This document shows, piece after piece, positions 17,501-25,449 of a stretch of 32,491 nt of DNA. The stretch's first letter is position 1. Each line of letters opens with the position of its first letter. The stretch is from MGBC114844 sp910585855 (GTDB taxonomy: Bacteria; Bacillota; Clostridia; Lachnospirales; Lachnospiraceae): positions 1-32,491 of the forward strand of contig CBFFYP010000056.1 in assembly GCA_965646165.1 (NCBI GenBank), in the 5' to 3' direction. The notes beneath the pieces were generated by a model. That model did not search any database and was not told the origin of the DNA. It saw only the letters and a program-made list of their open reading frames with translations. Position numbers and translations under genes: made by a program.

Positions 17501-17802
17501 GTGTTGTTTTATTTACGATAGTAATTATGTTAAGTGTAATTATGCTTTCTATGTTGAGGGGGAGTTTTGGTGAGCAGGCAATAAATAATATTACACCATT
17601 TGGTAGTAAGATAAAATTATTAAATAAAATAACTGGTGTTCAAGGACGATATTTTATACCAATTTTACCATTAATATTGTGTATACCTAGAAAGAAGAAA
17701 TGTGTTGTTGGTTCTAAGGAGAAATTATTTTTATTTATATTAATGTTGATAGTAAGTATTATTTATAGTGTTTTTACTTTACTAAATAGGTACTGGATTT
17801 GA
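14518..17802 (+). CDS. DUF2142 multi-pass membrane protein with extracytoplasmic beta-rich domains
   Basis: A 1094-residue membrane protein. One N-terminal helix is followed by an outside domain (about 32-190), two helices, a second related outside domain (about 260-395), two helices, a third soluble region (about 455-610), and then a large hydrophobic DUF2142 part (about 620-1094) containing VPDEAYH at 662-668, the family's conserved acidic loop. DUF2142 proteins are GT-C-like and occur in cell-wall glycan loci; they are thought to modify polymers outside the membrane using polyprenyl-linked sugars. Start is GTG at 14518, nine bases after AGGAG. Base composition drops sharply within the gene: 22 G/C of 60 at 15361-15420, 13 of 60 at 16261-16320, 12 of 60 at 17041-17100. 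This suggests the two ends have different histories. Confidence 0.8.
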   Translation: MKENRKKLIYLGVVLFLIGTFLIINQERCNFFFSNLATIQEENPEPLSYLDEMPIDGITKEREVIQPLTFDRRVGHIGVKIGTYGRENHAIYEISLLDQWGNVLGMAREDAAAMKDNDYFYIKVERLIVPGQEYYLKIISDSAEDENAITCYASKSIENQKPVRINGKEQDYSLILTFMYGKVKNYTSAILAVLLFVYVMYAGYCLIKKEKILPFIMTGKTIFLSKQMHLAVIVISIVAFCAALFCKKTIYEILFTEDSHAETYISEALLDDVTAEQSFIYPEEEMDCIEVRFALFLQKFQSGVIHFELYETGNLDVIRSGFVKAKDLENEYVRFSFPKIEGTKGKEYTLRIYTTEVKSDNAMSLYFTSDNFNQQVFQLHGEEVKGNLLLTAGTTQKEFYWEWILVLGIVLVGIVLFYFWRFYIAKRKLVAVIGVVFAIVVGGIGVQSYSVYHKFSIDGIIKTIFENSSGREKIYNQEGIDYKESFDYSIRTDGTCYGMTQMIELQNINSKIDSIRIRLKNDSMAKRSYYVSIFFDTGSGYNNDEKYNVFYIYRGESEILIPILNRNLIHSMRIDIGEEIYIETIKWNKKLIEIDEIVLNHSDLREENSYFLWTVTFVIVFILGIFISKKFKKLEKMTITFFLAAGFVYGIIFSVLIPIAQVPDEAYHVRHTLYAIGGDEIYKQMMEITEEVGLFKITGMSGEKVDTLKYKSLFTTRLESYKLNHIVEKDTLEVLKRPGQTIGVLIAILFKMPVFWIYFLGELGGLFVYIGICYCALRLLPRKKELMCMIMLLPIALQQGGSFSYDSFNNALSFLLISYIMYLNVKKEFVDLKDIVVLISIGLLLFYIKTIYAGLLLLFVVVPVDKYNIKIRRYCIDKQWIKANRKKVIAGVCIGILLIIAFVLMMKYEYVILLVQAFIYVGEIIRLVGRSFIEQGNMYIDSMIACFGWADTPVSEWFVIVYVFGLIWLWWFSDKEDEIDKNSKINAKSKIIEKSVVLFTIVIMLSVIMLSMLRGSFGEQAINNITPFGSKIKLLNKITGVQGRYFIPILPLILCIPRKKKCVVGSKEKLFLFILMLIVSIIYSVFTLLNRYWI

Positions 17803-17868
17803 ATTTCTAAAGGATATTTTATATGAGTGATTTAACTAATAATTGAATGAAATAACAGAGGAATAAAA

Positions 17869-18567
17869 ATGAAATTACTAATAATTATACCAGCTTATAA
17901 TGAAGAAAAAAATATTGAGAAAGTAGTAAATAATTTGATAGATAATTATTCTCAGTATGATTATGTTGTTGTAAATGATGGTTCAAGAGATATGACAGGG
18001 ATGATATGTAAACAAAATAAATATAATTTACTGGATTTGCCAATTAATTTAGGACTTGCTGGGGGGATTCAAGCAGGATTTAAGTATGCTTGCCAATGTG
18101 GTTATGATTATGCACTTCAGTTTGATGGGGATGGACAACATCAACCACAGTATATTGACCGGATGTTAAAACAAATGGAAAGAGAAAAAGCAGATATTGT
18201 GATTGGCTCTAGATTTGTTGAGCAAAAGAAACCAAAAAGTTTACGTATGATAGGAAGTAACTTACTTCAGAAAATTATTTGTATAACTACAAGAAAAAAT
18301 ATAACCGATCCTACTTCTGGAATGCGATTATTTAATAAAAAAATGATACAAAAATTTGCTTATACTATGAACTATGGACCAGAACCAGATACAATTTCTT
18401 ATTTAATTCGCTGTGGTGCAAAAGTAGAAGAGGTACAAGTAGTCATGAAGGAAAGAGAGGCGGGAGAAAGTTATTTAAATTTAAAACGATCTATTCAGTA
18501 TATGTTATATATGTGTATGTCTATTGTATTTATTCAGGCTTTTAGAAAAAAGGAGAAAATCGTATGA
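17869..18567 (+). CDS. GT2 family glycosyltransferase (dolichyl/polyprenyl-phosphate sugar synthase-like)
   Basis: A 232-residue GT-A enzyme of the DPM1/Ppm1-like branch. IIPAYNEE at 6-13, NDGSRD at 36-41, the metal-binding DGDGQH at 86-91 and TDPTSGMR near residue 145 are typical. It lacks the C-terminal membrane helices of larger members, but the next gene (DUF2304, overlapping by four bases) encodes a small membrane protein, and this pairing is common in cell-wall loci. Likely role: loading a sugar onto undecaprenyl phosphate for use outside the membrane, perhaps by the DUF2142 protein just upstream. RBS GAGGAA precedes the ATG. A/T-rich codon use matches the following genes. Confidence 0.85.
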   Translation: MKLLIIIPAYNEEKNIEKVVNNLIDNYSQYDYVVVNDGSRDMTGMICKQNKYNLLDLPINLGLAGGIQAGFKYACQCGYDYALQFDGDGQHQPQYIDRMLKQMEREKADIVIGSRFVEQKKPKSLRMIGSNLLQKIICITTRKNITDPTSGMRLFNKKMIQKFAYTMNYGPEPDTISYLIRCGAKVEEVQVVMKEREAGESYLNLKRSIQYMLYMCMSIVFIQAFRKKEKIV

Positions 18568-18920
18568 CGATAATACTAAGGAGCGTTTTAATAATAGTAT
18601 GTATTTTAACTTGCTATTATGCGTTACATAAAATACGAAAATCGCAGATTCAGATAGAAGATGCTATTTTTTGGATAATATTTTCTATTATTTTAGTATT
18701 AATAAGTATTTTTCCTAAAATTGCATTTTTTTTAGCAGATATGTTAGGTATAGGATCTTCCGTGAATTTTGTTTTTCTTTCAGTTATTTTTATTTTGATA
18801 TATAAGGTTTTTTCGATGTCAATTAAAATTTCTCAGATGGAATATAGAATAAAAAATTTAGTGCAGCAAATTGCTATAAAAAATTATGAATTAGAGAATA
18901 AAAATGGAGAGAAAAAATAA
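18564..18920 (+). CDS. DUF2304 small membrane protein
   Basis: A 118-residue protein with about three hydrophobic segments (near 5-20, 34-58 and 64-84) and a charged C-terminal tail that may be coiled. DUF2304 proteins are usually found directly after a DPM-like GT2, as here, and are thought to anchor or assist that enzyme at the membrane. The start ATG overlaps the previous stop (ATGA), so it is translationally coupled. After it comes a 116-base A/T-rich gap without a clear terminator. Function not established. Confidence 0.75.
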   Translation: MTIILRSVLIIVCILTCYYALHKIRKSQIQIEDAIFWIIFSIILVLISIFPKIAFFLADMLGIGSSVNFVFLSVIFILIYKVFSMSIKISQMEYRIKNLVQQIAIKNYELENKNGEKK

Positions 18921-19036
18921 AAAATTATGAAATATATAAAGTAGAAAGATGGGTAAATATAAAGATTCATGATTACAATAAATAGTATATATTATATTTT
19001 AATTTAAAAGAAAATTTATTTAGGAGGAAAAGTTCA

Positions 19037-19693
19037 TTGAAAACAGTATGTTTTATACCAATTAAATTAAATAATGAAAGAACACCGGGAAAAAATTTGA
19101 AACAGTTTAGTGATGGAACACCATTGATTCATTTGGTAGAAAAAAATGTATTAGGAGTCAAAGGAATTGATGAGATTTATGTATATTGTAGTAATGATAA
19201 AATAGAGAAATATATTATAGAAGGAATAAAATATCTTAAAAGACCGGATTATTTGGATACATCTTTAACAAAGTGTAATGATATTATAAAGGCTTTTGTA
19301 AATACAATAGATGCAGATTTTTATGTTATGGCACATGCTACGTCACCATTTGTTACTTCAGCTCATATACAGGAATGTTTGAATGCTGTAAAAAGTGGAA
19401 AGTATGATTCGGCATATGCAGCAGTTAAAATGCAAAATTTTGTATGGTATTGTGATAAGCCACTTAATTTTTCTATATCTAATAACTTGAGAACACAAGA
19501 TATGGAACCTATTTGGATTGAACTTTCTACACCATTTGTATTTACCAAGGATGCATATAAAATATATGGAGGGAGAACTGGGGATAAACCGTATAGATGT
19601 GAGTGCAGTGCAATAGAGGGAATAGATATTGATTATCCAGAAGATTTTGAGTTAGCAGATCTTGTATATGGGTCTAATTTGAGGGGGAAATAA
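19037..19693 (+). CDS. Acylneuraminate cytidylyltransferase family protein (CMP-sugar-acid synthetase)
   Basis: A 218-residue enzyme of the NeuA/KdsB-like nucleotidyltransferase fold, expected to activate a ulosonic (sialic-, legionaminic- or KDO-like) acid with CTP. Near the start, IPIKLNNERTPGKN (7-20) is the nucleotide-binding loop, in a variant form compared with the usual A-R-x-G-S-K-G. HATSPF at 100-105 and GIDIDYPEDFELA (195-207) match the family's T-S-P and D-x-D metal sites. The start codon is TTG, chosen because TAGGAGG lies nine bases upstream and the fold begins directly (KTVCFIPIK). One base separates it from the aldolase-like gene. With the KdsC-like phosphatase and polysialyltransferase-like gene it forms a CMP-sugar cassette. 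The exact sugar is unknown. Confidence 0.82.
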   Translation: MKTVCFIPIKLNNERTPGKNLKQFSDGTPLIHLVEKNVLGVKGIDEIYVYCSNDKIEKYIIEGIKYLKRPDYLDTSLTKCNDIIKAFVNTIDADFYVMAHATSPFVTSAHIQECLNAVKSGKYDSAYAAVKMQNFVWYCDKPLNFSISNNLRTQDMEPIWIELSTPFVFTKDAYKIYGGRTGDKPYRCECSAIEGIDIDYPEDFELADLVYGSNLRGK

Positions 19694-19694
19694 T

Positions 19695-20402
19695 ATGAAA
19701 GTAAAGTTACTAGATTGTACTTTGAGAGATGGTGGTCATATTAATAAATCATTATTTGGGAAAAAGGTAATAGATGGGATTGTAAATAAAATGTATCATT
19801 CAAATGTTGATTATTTAGAAGTTGGATTTTTAAGAACAGATATTGACTCTTTTTCACCAGATGTTGCAATTTTTTCATCTATTGCAGATGCTGAAAGTAA
19901 AATCCCTAATTTTAACGGAACAACTAAATTGGTATTAATGGCTCAAGAGGATCAATTTGACATTACAAAGTTAGAACAATGTGATAAAAATTCAAAATTT
20001 CAAATAATAAGAGTATCTTTTCATGATTATGATAAAGAACAGGGATTAGTATTTTGTAAAAAAGTTATTGATAAAGGATATCAGTGTTGTATTAATCCTA
20101 TTAATTTGCCTGGTTACACAGATTTGGAAATATTGGAAATTGTCCAAAGAGTTAATGAATTAAATCCTATGGCTTTTACTATTGTAGATACATTTGGTTC
20201 ATTGCAAAAGCGGGATTTGAATAGAATCTATTATTTGGTAGAAAATAACTTGAATAAAGATATTTCTATAGGGTTACATTTACATGAAAATTTATCATTA
20301 GCATTTTCATTGGGGCAAGAAATTTTAAGTATAAAGAATCCATGTAGAGATGTTATAATAGATGGTTCTTTATATGGGATGGTAGAATTCCGGGAAATCT
20401 AA
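19695..20402 (+). pseudogene. Aldolase-like protein, N-terminal part (HMGL-like DRE-TIM barrel), cut by a frameshift
   Basis: The first 230 residues are a DRE-TIM-type barrel related to HMG-CoA lyase and 4-hydroxy-2-oxovalerate aldolase: metal/catalytic LLDCTLRDGG (5-14) and HLHEN (195-199). The frame then ends early in GSLYGMVEFREI. Adding one G in the run at 20381-20382 (GG to GGG) restores GMGRIPGNLN, which fits the family's usual G-M-G-R-x-x-G-N-L, and joins it to the frame that ends at 21274, giving about 526 residues. The break is either a true one-base deletion or a sequencing error in a short G run. Predicted chemistry for the intact protein: aldol addition or cleavage of a 2-keto acid such as pyruvate. 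Confidence 0.8.
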
Positions 20403-20413
20403 ATATTGAATTA

Positions 20414-21274
20414 ATGATGGATTATATGAATTCAAATTATGGAACAGCATATGTAGTAGAAGAGGCGTTGGAGGCAATAGACGAGTTTATTACATCTATT
20501 AAGAAAAAGACACCATGGGGTTATTCTATAGCATATTCTTTATCAGCTAAGAACAAAGCACATCGGACTTATGCGGAATATATGCTTCAAAAAGGAAAAA
20601 TAACAATTGCAGATATTAATACAATTATGAGAAAAATTGAGAGTTCAAAAAAATCTTGCTTTGATGAGAAATATGCTGAACAGTTATATTATGACTATAT
20701 GAATGTTGTAGTTGATGATACTTTAACTTTAAGTAAATTGAAGGAAGAATATGAAAATAAAAAAATTGGATTTATTGCGCCGGGAAAAAGTATACAAGAT
20801 AGTAAGAAAATAAAAACTTTAATTATGAATACAGAAATAGATTATATTTTTTCCTTAAATTTTTTGGATGAAAGTATATTGACTAATGGTGTTATTTATA
20901 CAAATCAAAAACGATATGGAAATGATAATTTGAAAATTGGAACATGTAAATTAATTGTTACATCAAATATTAGAGGAAATTTGAATAAAAATAGTAATAA
21001 ATTAGCTTATTCAACATTAACAAAACATTTTGGACAATTTTCGGATAGTTCCTTGTTGATGGTTTTAAATTTAGCTTATTTATTGAAATGTAAGGAAGTT
21101 TATCTTATAGGATTTGATGGGTTTGGACAGATGGAAAATTTTTATAGTGAAGGATATGACAGAGAACAAAATTATAAATTAGACAATAGGGATATAGAGC
21201 ATATTTTACCAAAGTATGCCTCCCGAATGAAAATATGTTTTTTGACATCTTCTAAATATGAGGAGTATATATGA
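20414..21274 (+). pseudogene. Aldolase-like protein, C-terminal part, separated by the frameshift
   Basis: This continues the gene starting at 19695 in the next frame. It first completes the aldolase (ELMMDYMNSNYG, then a helical region typical of this family's communication domain, about 100 residues). It then carries a separate Rossmann-like domain: IGFIAPGKSI in the middle and VYLIGFDGFG near the end, reminiscent of DUF115/Maf-type domains; that identification is tentative. The first ATG (20414) has no good ribosome site, so it is unlikely to be a separate gene. The stop overlaps the next start by four bases (ATGA), as expected in an intact operon, suggesting the frameshift is recent or an artefact. 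Confidence 0.72.
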
Positions 21275-21774
21275 TTAAATTAATTGTAATGGATGTGGAT
21301 GGAACTTTGACGGATGGAAGTATATATTATAGTGAGAATAATATAGAGATAAAAAAGTTTAATGTAAGGGATGCAGCAGGAATATTGGCTTGTCAGATGG
21401 TTGGCAAGAAGTGTATGGTTTTGACAGGAAGGGAATCATACGCTGTGCAACGACGTGCAAAAGATTTAAATATAGAATTTATTTTTCAAGGAATAAGAAA
21501 TAAACAAAAGTTTCTGAAAGATTTTATTAAAAAGAATGAATATGTTGAAGAAGAAATTTTGTATATAGGGGATGATTTGAATGATTTGAGTGCAATGAAA
21601 ATTGTTGGAAAAACTGGATGTCCCGCAGATGCAGCAGAAGAAGTGAAGCAGATTGCCGATTTTATATCTGTGTATAATGGGGGAAATGGTGCAGTTAGGG
21701 ATATTTTATTTGCATTATTAAAGAGTGAAGGAATATATGAAAATGCAGTAGAAAATGTATATGGAGGAATTTAA
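21271..21774 (+). CDS. KdsC-like HAD phosphatase
   Basis: A 167-residue HAD-superfamily enzyme without a cap domain, as in 3-deoxy-manno-octulosonate 8-phosphate phosphatase (KdsC) and the phosphatase half of bacterial CMP-sialate enzymes. Motifs: nucleophile D8 and D10 in MDVDGTLTDG, LTGRES at 51-56, and GDDLND at 100-105. It should remove phosphate from a ulosonate phosphate before CMP activation. It overlaps the aldolase-like gene by four bases and lies two genes after the CMP-synthetase. The family assignment is strong; the substrate is not known and need not be KDO in this likely Gram-positive host. Confidence 0.85.
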   Translation: MIKLIVMDVDGTLTDGSIYYSENNIEIKKFNVRDAAGILACQMVGKKCMVLTGRESYAVQRRAKDLNIEFIFQGIRNKQKFLKDFIKKNEYVEEEILYIGDDLNDLSAMKIVGKTGCPADAAEEVKQIADFISVYNGGNGAVRDILFALLKSEGIYENAVENVYGGI

Positions 21775-21852
21775 AATTAATATATTTTTAAATCATAAGA
21801 GGACATGCTAGGAATAATATCATTAATGCTGAAAAAAGGAAGGATAAAAATT

Positions 21853-22953
21853 ATGAAGCAATTAATTTTATGTGAAAGACCATTTATGGTTTATAAGGCA
21901 ATTTTAAAAGCTATGAATTCTGATGATTGTATTGATATTGTATTGTCTAACCATATGCCAGGACTGGAGAAAATATATAATCCTCTTATTAATGCCCATA
22001 TTTTTAATAAAGTGTTTTATTATGATGATGTGTTATATCAGGACTATATAAAAAATGAAAAATTATCAGAGTATGTAAAATTTCCTAATATTTTATGGGC
22101 TTGGCCTAGGAAATTAGTGAAATATTTTAGATATCAAAAATTAGCAAGAAAAGAATTAAAACCAGAGGGGCTTGATTTTCATGTATATGACGAGATATTA
22201 GCTAATGATGGTGTATCAACAATGAATTTTAAATTGAATTTTGAGAAAATATTTTATGTTGTGAGTGAGCATGGAAGAGGAAATTTTAGGCTTAAAATTC
22301 CTTTGCACATATTAGCCGTTTATATTACCATTATATTGGATTATTTTAATATAATAGTAGCATATAGTGGAAGTTCGAAATATGTTCAGGCTGTAGAGGT
22401 TGATAGGAATGAAGATTTGGTTTGTTATATTAAAAATCGAAAAAAGGTTAGAGAATGTAGAATTAGTGCATTAGAAAATGCTTTGACAGAGGAGAAAAAG
22501 GATATAATTTATAGAATTTATGCAGAAGCATTTGGTTTACCTAAAAAATTTGATGCAGAAGTAAATTTATTATTAACAGGTCCGCTTGCGCATGATGGTG
22601 TTTTGGCAAGTGAAAAAGATCAATTAAACTGTTATTATGACGCTGTTAATTTAAATTGTGATATGACCAAAAAATTAGTAATTAAACCACATCCTAGGGA
22701 TGAGGTTGATTATAGTAGGAAATTTCCGAATGCAATTATTGTTAATAAAGTTGTGACATCAGAGGTTTTAAGTTTTTGCGCTTCATTAAAAATAGATAAA
22801 GTTGTAACAATTTATTCAACATCTATATCTTCTTTTCAAAAAGCTAAAAATATGGTGGTATTGGGTGATGAATTTTTAAATGGTTATAATCGAACTGCTC
22901 AGACTGGAAAAAGTATAGTATTTCAAGAGGATTTACATAATGGAAGCAAATAG
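21853..22953 (+). CDS. Polysialyltransferase-like CMP-sugar transferase
   Basis: A 366-residue protein resembling bacterial alpha-2,8-polysialyltransferases and related capsule enzymes. Visible motifs fit the three signature sites: E139-H-G141 (the acidic-x-G site), H280-P281 in KPHPRDEVDY (CMP binding), and S322-T323 in YSTS. It probably transfers a ulosonic-acid-type sugar from a CMP donor to the glycan. That agrees with the CMP-synthetase and KdsC-like genes immediately upstream. The ATG at 21853 follows AGGAAGGA; an upstream in-frame ATG at 21805 has no such site. Its end overlaps the flippase gene by 14 bases. A hydrophobic stretch at about 150-170 may sit at the membrane or in the core. 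Confidence 0.7.
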   Translation: MKQLILCERPFMVYKAILKAMNSDDCIDIVLSNHMPGLEKIYNPLINAHIFNKVFYYDDVLYQDYIKNEKLSEYVKFPNILWAWPRKLVKYFRYQKLARKELKPEGLDFHVYDEILANDGVSTMNFKLNFEKIFYVVSEHGRGNFRLKIPLHILAVYITIILDYFNIIVAYSGSSKYVQAVEVDRNEDLVCYIKNRKKVRECRISALENALTEEKKDIIYRIYAEAFGLPKKFDAEVNLLLTGPLAHDGVLASEKDQLNCYYDAVNLNCDMTKKLVIKPHPRDEVDYSRKFPNAIIVNKVVTSEVLSFCASLKIDKVVTIYSTSISSFQKAKNMVVLGDEFLNGYNRTAQTGKSIVFQEDLHNGSK

Positions 22954-24202
22954 AAATAATAAATTTGAAGAAATAGCAATGCAGAAAAGAGAGGGAGTTA
23001 TTTGGAATATATTATCCAGTTTAGTAACAGCAGCATCTTCAGTTTTGCTGCTTATGGTTATTAAAAGATCTGTTGGTATTGAATTGGGAGCTTATTTTTC
23101 AGTGGCAGTAGCAGTGGCAAATGTAATGATAAATATTGGGCATTTAAATAGTTTTGGTTATCAGATTTCTGATGTTGTAGAAAAGTATTCTTTTAAGACC
23201 TATTTATCTCTTAGAAAATTTACTATATGTGTAATGCTTATAGTAACATTGATTTATATTAGCTTTCAAAAATATGTTTTTCAAAAATCGTTGATAATAT
23301 TTTGCTATTGTGTTTATAGAGCAGTTTATGCTTATGCAGATGTATATCAAGGAAGGTATCAGCAAAAAGGTAGAGTAGATTTAGCAGCAAAATTGCAATT
23401 TTTTAAAGTATTAATTCCTGATGTAGTATTGGCTTTTGCAGTGATATTTTTTCAAAATTTAGAAATTGCTATTAGTTTGAGTACGTTAACAGAAATTTTA
23501 TATTTGATTATATATAATAAAAAAAATCAAATATTTTTTGAAGATAATTTGTCTGTAAATTTATATTTGTGTAAAGATTTGTTTCGGCAATGTTTGCCAC
23601 TTTTTTTTAGTGCTTTTACAACCACTTATATTTTAAATTCATCTAAATATGCAATTGATAAATTGTTAACCAATGATGTTCAGGTATATTATAGTATTTT
23701 ATTATTGCCTGCGACTACTGTACATTTGATTGCTGGATTTGTTTATAGACCATTTCTTACAGAGTATGCAGAAGATTGGTCTTTGAGGGAATATAATAGA
23801 TTAAAACAAAAAATTAGAAGAGTATTTATAGTTATTTTGGTAGGGATAATATTTATTGAAGTAATATCAAAGAAAATATTGCTTCCATTTTTAAAATGGT
23901 TATATGTAGCATCAGAGTTGGAAAATTATCAATGGGAATTTAAAATAATACTTTTAGCAGGTGGGATTAATGCTATAGTTATTTTTTTAGGTTTTTTAAT
24001 TACTATAATGCGTATGCAGGAAAATATGCTTTGGATATATAGTTTTACTTTTATTATTGCATTATTTCTTCCTCAAATTTTAATAAAACAATATAATTTT
24101 ATGGGAGCTGCTATATCTTTTTTAGTTTTGTCTGGAGTACAATTTTTAATGATGACTATAGTGTATTTAAAGGGAATGTATTTTAATATTAGAAAGATAT
24201 AA
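22940..24202 (+). CDS. Wzx-like polysaccharide flippase
   Basis: A 420-residue protein with about 12 hydrophobic segments and the N-terminal pattern of the MATE/MVF-type polysaccharide exporters (GVIWNILSSLVTAASSVLLL, then a G-ELGAYFSVAVAVANV segment). It should move a lipid-linked oligosaccharide across the membrane. It starts inside the end of the previous gene (14-base overlap), with AGAGGA before the ATG; a second ATG at 22979 is possible. The same locus also encodes an ABC exporter, so two export routes, or two lipid-linked products, are implied. No Wzy polymerase was recognised. Composition is as A/T-rich as its upstream neighbours. Confidence 0.8.
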   Translation: MEANRNNKFEEIAMQKREGVIWNILSSLVTAASSVLLLMVIKRSVGIELGAYFSVAVAVANVMINIGHLNSFGYQISDVVEKYSFKTYLSLRKFTICVMLIVTLIYISFQKYVFQKSLIIFCYCVYRAVYAYADVYQGRYQQKGRVDLAAKLQFFKVLIPDVVLAFAVIFFQNLEIAISLSTLTEILYLIIYNKKNQIFFEDNLSVNLYLCKDLFRQCLPLFFSAFTTTYILNSSKYAIDKLLTNDVQVYYSILLLPATTVHLIAGFVYRPFLTEYAEDWSLREYNRLKQKIRRVFIVILVGIIFIEVISKKILLPFLKWLYVASELENYQWEFKIILLAGGINAIVIFLGFLITIMRMQENMLWIYSFTFIIALFLPQILIKQYNFMGAAISFLVLSGVQFLMMTIVYLKGMYFNIRKI

Positions 24203-24238
24203 AATAAAAAATTTTGTCGTTTAAAAACAGGAGGGAGT

Positions 24239-25369
24239 ATGAAAACAATTGGAATTGTTTCCGCACATTTTTTACCACATTTAGGAGGGGTAGAAAGATA
24301 TACTTATAATTTAGCAAAAAGTTTTATACATATGGGGAAGAAGGTAGTAATTATTACTTCATTAATCGAAGATTTACCTTGTAAAGAAGAAATAGAGGGG
24401 ATAATAATTTATCGACTTCCCTCATTTTCATTTATGAAAGGAAGGATGCCTGTTTTAAATTTGAATAAGGAGTGTAAAAGTAAAATCAGAGAGATAGAAC
24501 AAGAGCAACTTGATGGAATAATTATTAACACACATTTATATACGTTATCTTGTTGGGGGGCTTATTGGGGGGGCAAAAAAGCAAGGAAAGTAATTTTGTT
24601 AGAACATGGAACAGCACATATGGATTTAGGTCGGATTTGGCTAAATCAAGTGGGTAGGATTTATGAACATTTATTAATGTATGTGATAAAAAGGTATGTT
24701 TCTGATTTTTATGGTGTTTCTTTGGCATGTAATAAGTGGCTAAAACATTTTGGAATCAAAGGAAAAGGTGTTTTTTATAATGCTGTAGATTGGGAAGACC
24801 TGAAAGAGATAAAACCATATTATAGAGATAAATTACAGATAGAAAAGGAGAAAGTGATTCTTACTTTTGCAGGAAGATTAATAGAAGAAAAAGGAATTCG
24901 AAAACTTTGTGAGGCATTTGAACAATTAGATAAGAAAAAGGTTTGCTTAATTGTGGCAGGTGATGGAGCGTTATATTTGGAACTAAAGCAACGTTATCCA
25001 GATGTATTTTGGTTAGGCTCTATCGAACATAAACAGGTGATGTGTTTATTAAGTGAAACAGATATTTATATATTGCCGACAGATTATCCAGAAGGATTTC
25101 CGACAACAGTATTAGAAGCAGCAATGTGTGGATGTAGTATTATTACAACAGATGTAGGAGGGACAAAAGAATTGATTCGAGATACTTCTTATGGAATTTT
25201 AATGAAAGAAAATTCTATAAGAGAAATCAAAGAAGAATTAGAAAAATTATTAAAAAATCCGAAAGAAATGAAGCAAATGGGACAAAGGGTTCAAAGTCAA
25301 GTAAAAAAATATTTTACGTGGGATATTACTGTAAAAAAGGTAATAAAAGAATTGGATTCCAAAAAGTAA
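24239..25369 (+). CDS. GT4 family glycosyltransferase
   Basis: A 376-residue GT-B enzyme. The N-terminal loop FLPHLGGVERY (11-21) is the classic GT4 donor/acceptor loop, HGTAH lies at 123-127, AGRLIEEKGI at 211-220, and EX7E is E285/E293 (PEGFPTTVLE). GGAGG directly precedes the ATG. Composition here returns toward that of the earlier glycosyltransferases. Together with the following methyltransferase and oxidoreductase it may build or finish a decorated side group or chain end. Sugar specificity cannot be inferred. Confidence 0.87.
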   Translation: MKTIGIVSAHFLPHLGGVERYTYNLAKSFIHMGKKVVIITSLIEDLPCKEEIEGIIIYRLPSFSFMKGRMPVLNLNKECKSKIREIEQEQLDGIIINTHLYTLSCWGAYWGGKKARKVILLEHGTAHMDLGRIWLNQVGRIYEHLLMYVIKRYVSDFYGVSLACNKWLKHFGIKGKGVFYNAVDWEDLKEIKPYYRDKLQIEKEKVILTFAGRLIEEKGIRKLCEAFEQLDKKKVCLIVAGDGALYLELKQRYPDVFWLGSIEHKQVMCLLSETDIYILPTDYPEGFPTTVLEAAMCGCSIITTDVGGTKELIRDTSYGILMKENSIREIKEELEKLLKNPKEMKQMGQRVQSQVKKYFTWDITVKKVIKELDSKK

Positions 25370-25449
25370 TAGAAAAATAGAAATCAGTATAGAAACAGTA
25401 AGAAAAGAGAGAAAAAAGTAGTTTGGTTTTTAGAAAAGGAGGTTGTTTT

